DNA from: an uncultured Lachnospiraceae bacterium | Lineage (GTDB): Bacteria > Bacillota > Clostridia > Lachnospirales > Lachnospiraceae | DNA length: 21,871 nt | Assembly: GCA_945834545.1 (NCBI GenBank) | Contig: CAMAHO010000014.1 | Span: 1-21,871, forward strand | Direction: 5' to 3' | Part shown: positions 20,811-21,871 of the stretch, piece by piece | Layout: each line of letters starts with the position of its first letter | Numbering within the stretch: position 1 is the first letter of the stretch | Position numbers and translations under genes: made by a program | Notes under the pieces: generated by a model | Told to the model about the DNA's origin: nothing | Seen by the model: only the letters and a program-made list of their open reading frames with translations | The model's database searches: none

Positions 20811-21871
20811 TTACCCTCTGGATACGCTCTGCCATTTCAAATATCCATTGATAAATTGGTCTAAATCGCCGTCCATGACGGCACCCACATTACCGGTCTC
20901 CACTTCTGTCCTGTGATCCTTTACCATAGTATATGGCTGCATCACATAGGAACGAATCTGATTTCCCCAACCGATATCCTTGATTTCTCCACGAATGTCA
21001 GAAAGCTTTTCTACATTGGCCTCTTTCTTTAACAGATACAGCTTGGCCTTTAACATCTGCATAGCCTTGTCCTTGTTTTGGAACTGACTTCGCTCGTTCT
21101 GGCACTGTACCACGGTTCCGGTAGGAATGTGTGTGATTCGAACTGCAGAGGAGGTCTTGTTGATGTGCTGACCACCGGCGCCACTACTTCGGTAAGTGTC
21201 AATTCGCAAATCCTTCTCATCGATTTCTACATCCAAGTCCTCTTCTATATCCGGCATAACATCCAGGGAAACAAAGGAGGTCTGACGCTTTCCCTGTGCA
21301 TTAAAGGGAGAAATTCGGACCAAGCGATGTACGCCCTTTTCGGATTTTAAGTACCCATAGGCATTGGTACCGTTGACCTGGAAGGTTACCGACTTGATTC
21401 CGGCCTCATCTCCATCCAGAAAATCAAGCACTTCCACGCTAAAGCCCTTTCGCTCAGCCCATCTGGTGTACATTCTGTACAGCATGCTGCACCAGTCGCA
21501 GCTCTCCGTACCGCCTGCTCCGGCATTGAGCTTTAAAATTGCATTGTCCTTGTCATATTCCTCGGACAACAGTGTGCTGATTCTAAGCTCCTCAAACTCC
21601 TTGATAAAGTCATCCAGCTCCCCCCTAATTTCCGGAATCATAGACTCGTCATTTTCCTCATACCCCATTTCTATCAGAGTAAGGATATCCTCATACTGAC
21701 CAGAGAGCTTATCACAGACTCCCACGGTATCCTTCATATTCTTGAGCTCCTTCATCTTCTGGTTTGACTTATCCGGGTCGTCCCAAAAGCCGGGAGCCTC
21801 CATTTCCATTTCTAACTCTTCGATTCTCTTTGCCTTATTAGCAAGGTCAAAGTGAATCCCTCACTTCCGCT
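20811..21871 (-). CDS. prfB: Peptide chain release factor 2 (partial, with +1 frameshift)
   Basis: RF2 ends translation at UGA and UAA stops. The C-terminal 345 residues after the frameshift are present. Key features are the peptidyl-hydrolysis motif GGQ in SSGAGGQHINKTSSA, the stop-codon tripeptide SPF in RISPFNAQGKRQTSF (RF2 rather than RF1), and the N-terminal ANKAKRIEELEMEMEAPGFW. The first in-frame Met at 21809 is not the start; family proteins continue upstream through the shift site, reading VRDSL then DLANKA. The true start codon lies beyond the right edge. It converges on the DUF975 gene and shares the palindrome with it. Confidence 0.96.
21846..21861 (-). promoter_or_regulatory. Programmed +1 frameshift site of prfB
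   Basis: On the minus strand AGGGAT, TCA, CTT, TGA, C: a Shine-Dalgarno-like AGGGA (21861-21857), then the slippery CTT and the in-frame TGA at 21849-21847. Ribosomes pausing at TGA when RF2 is scarce slip from CTT to the overlapping TTT and continue as GAC CTT GCT. This is the conserved RF2 autoregulation site. Confidence 0.93.

Overview
The window reads as a chromosomal segment of a Gram-positive, low-to-mid GC anaerobe of the class Clostridia, most likely family Lachnospiraceae. The evidence is strong GGAGG-type ribosome binding sites, sigma-A-like promoters, an FMN riboswitch driving an ECF RibU transporter, a free-standing HMA domain next to a zinc/cadmium-type P-type ATPase, and small families I associate with Lachnospiraceae (DUF6715-like, DUF975, YcxB-like, DUF4190-like). 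The genus cannot be named from sequence alone. No prophage, insertion sequence, CRISPR array or rRNA was seen.

Left part (1-6083, minus strand): a truncated tRNA-Ser(UGA) at the edge, then a compact minus-strand gene run. In transcription order it is YcxB-like membrane protein, tsaE, tsaB, rimI, a small CxxC protein, rnz, a DUF6715-like membrane-anchored protein, tsaD and ispD. Three of the bacterial t6A tRNA-modification genes (tsaE, tsaB, tsaD) and tRNA 3'-processing RNase Z lie together, with isoprenoid ispD at the end. Between tsaE and tsaB is what looks like the leftover tail of an earlier tsaE.

6084-7462: a roughly 110-bp element that folds as a three-way junction, the terminator of ribU, ribU itself, and its leader. 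The leader has a clear promoter, an FMN aptamer and an intrinsic terminator. 7462-10360 (minus): a metal-efflux operon made of a separate HMA metal-binding protein, an HMA-less CPC-type P1B ATPase, an ArsR/SmtB repressor and a 58-residue DUF3006-like protein. A perfect palindrome lies between its -35 and -10 boxes.

10427-15548: a GH31 alpha-xylosidase (yicI) on the plus strand, followed by a more AT-rich type II restriction-modification locus. That locus has two different DNA methyltransferases on plus and a convergent PD-(D/E)xK-like putative endonuclease on minus. It sits between yicI and tex. 15608-18989 (minus): tex and an iron-dependent, butanol-dehydrogenase-like alcohol dehydrogenase.

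19100-21871: three small plus-strand genes (DUF4190-like membrane protein, a zinc-motif/HEQEH protein related to SprA, and a DUF975 membrane protein). They face prfB (release factor 2), which carries the classical autoregulatory +1 frameshift site and runs off the right edge. A 16-bp-stem palindrome fills the gap between DUF975 and prfB, and a relative of it lies upstream of yicI.
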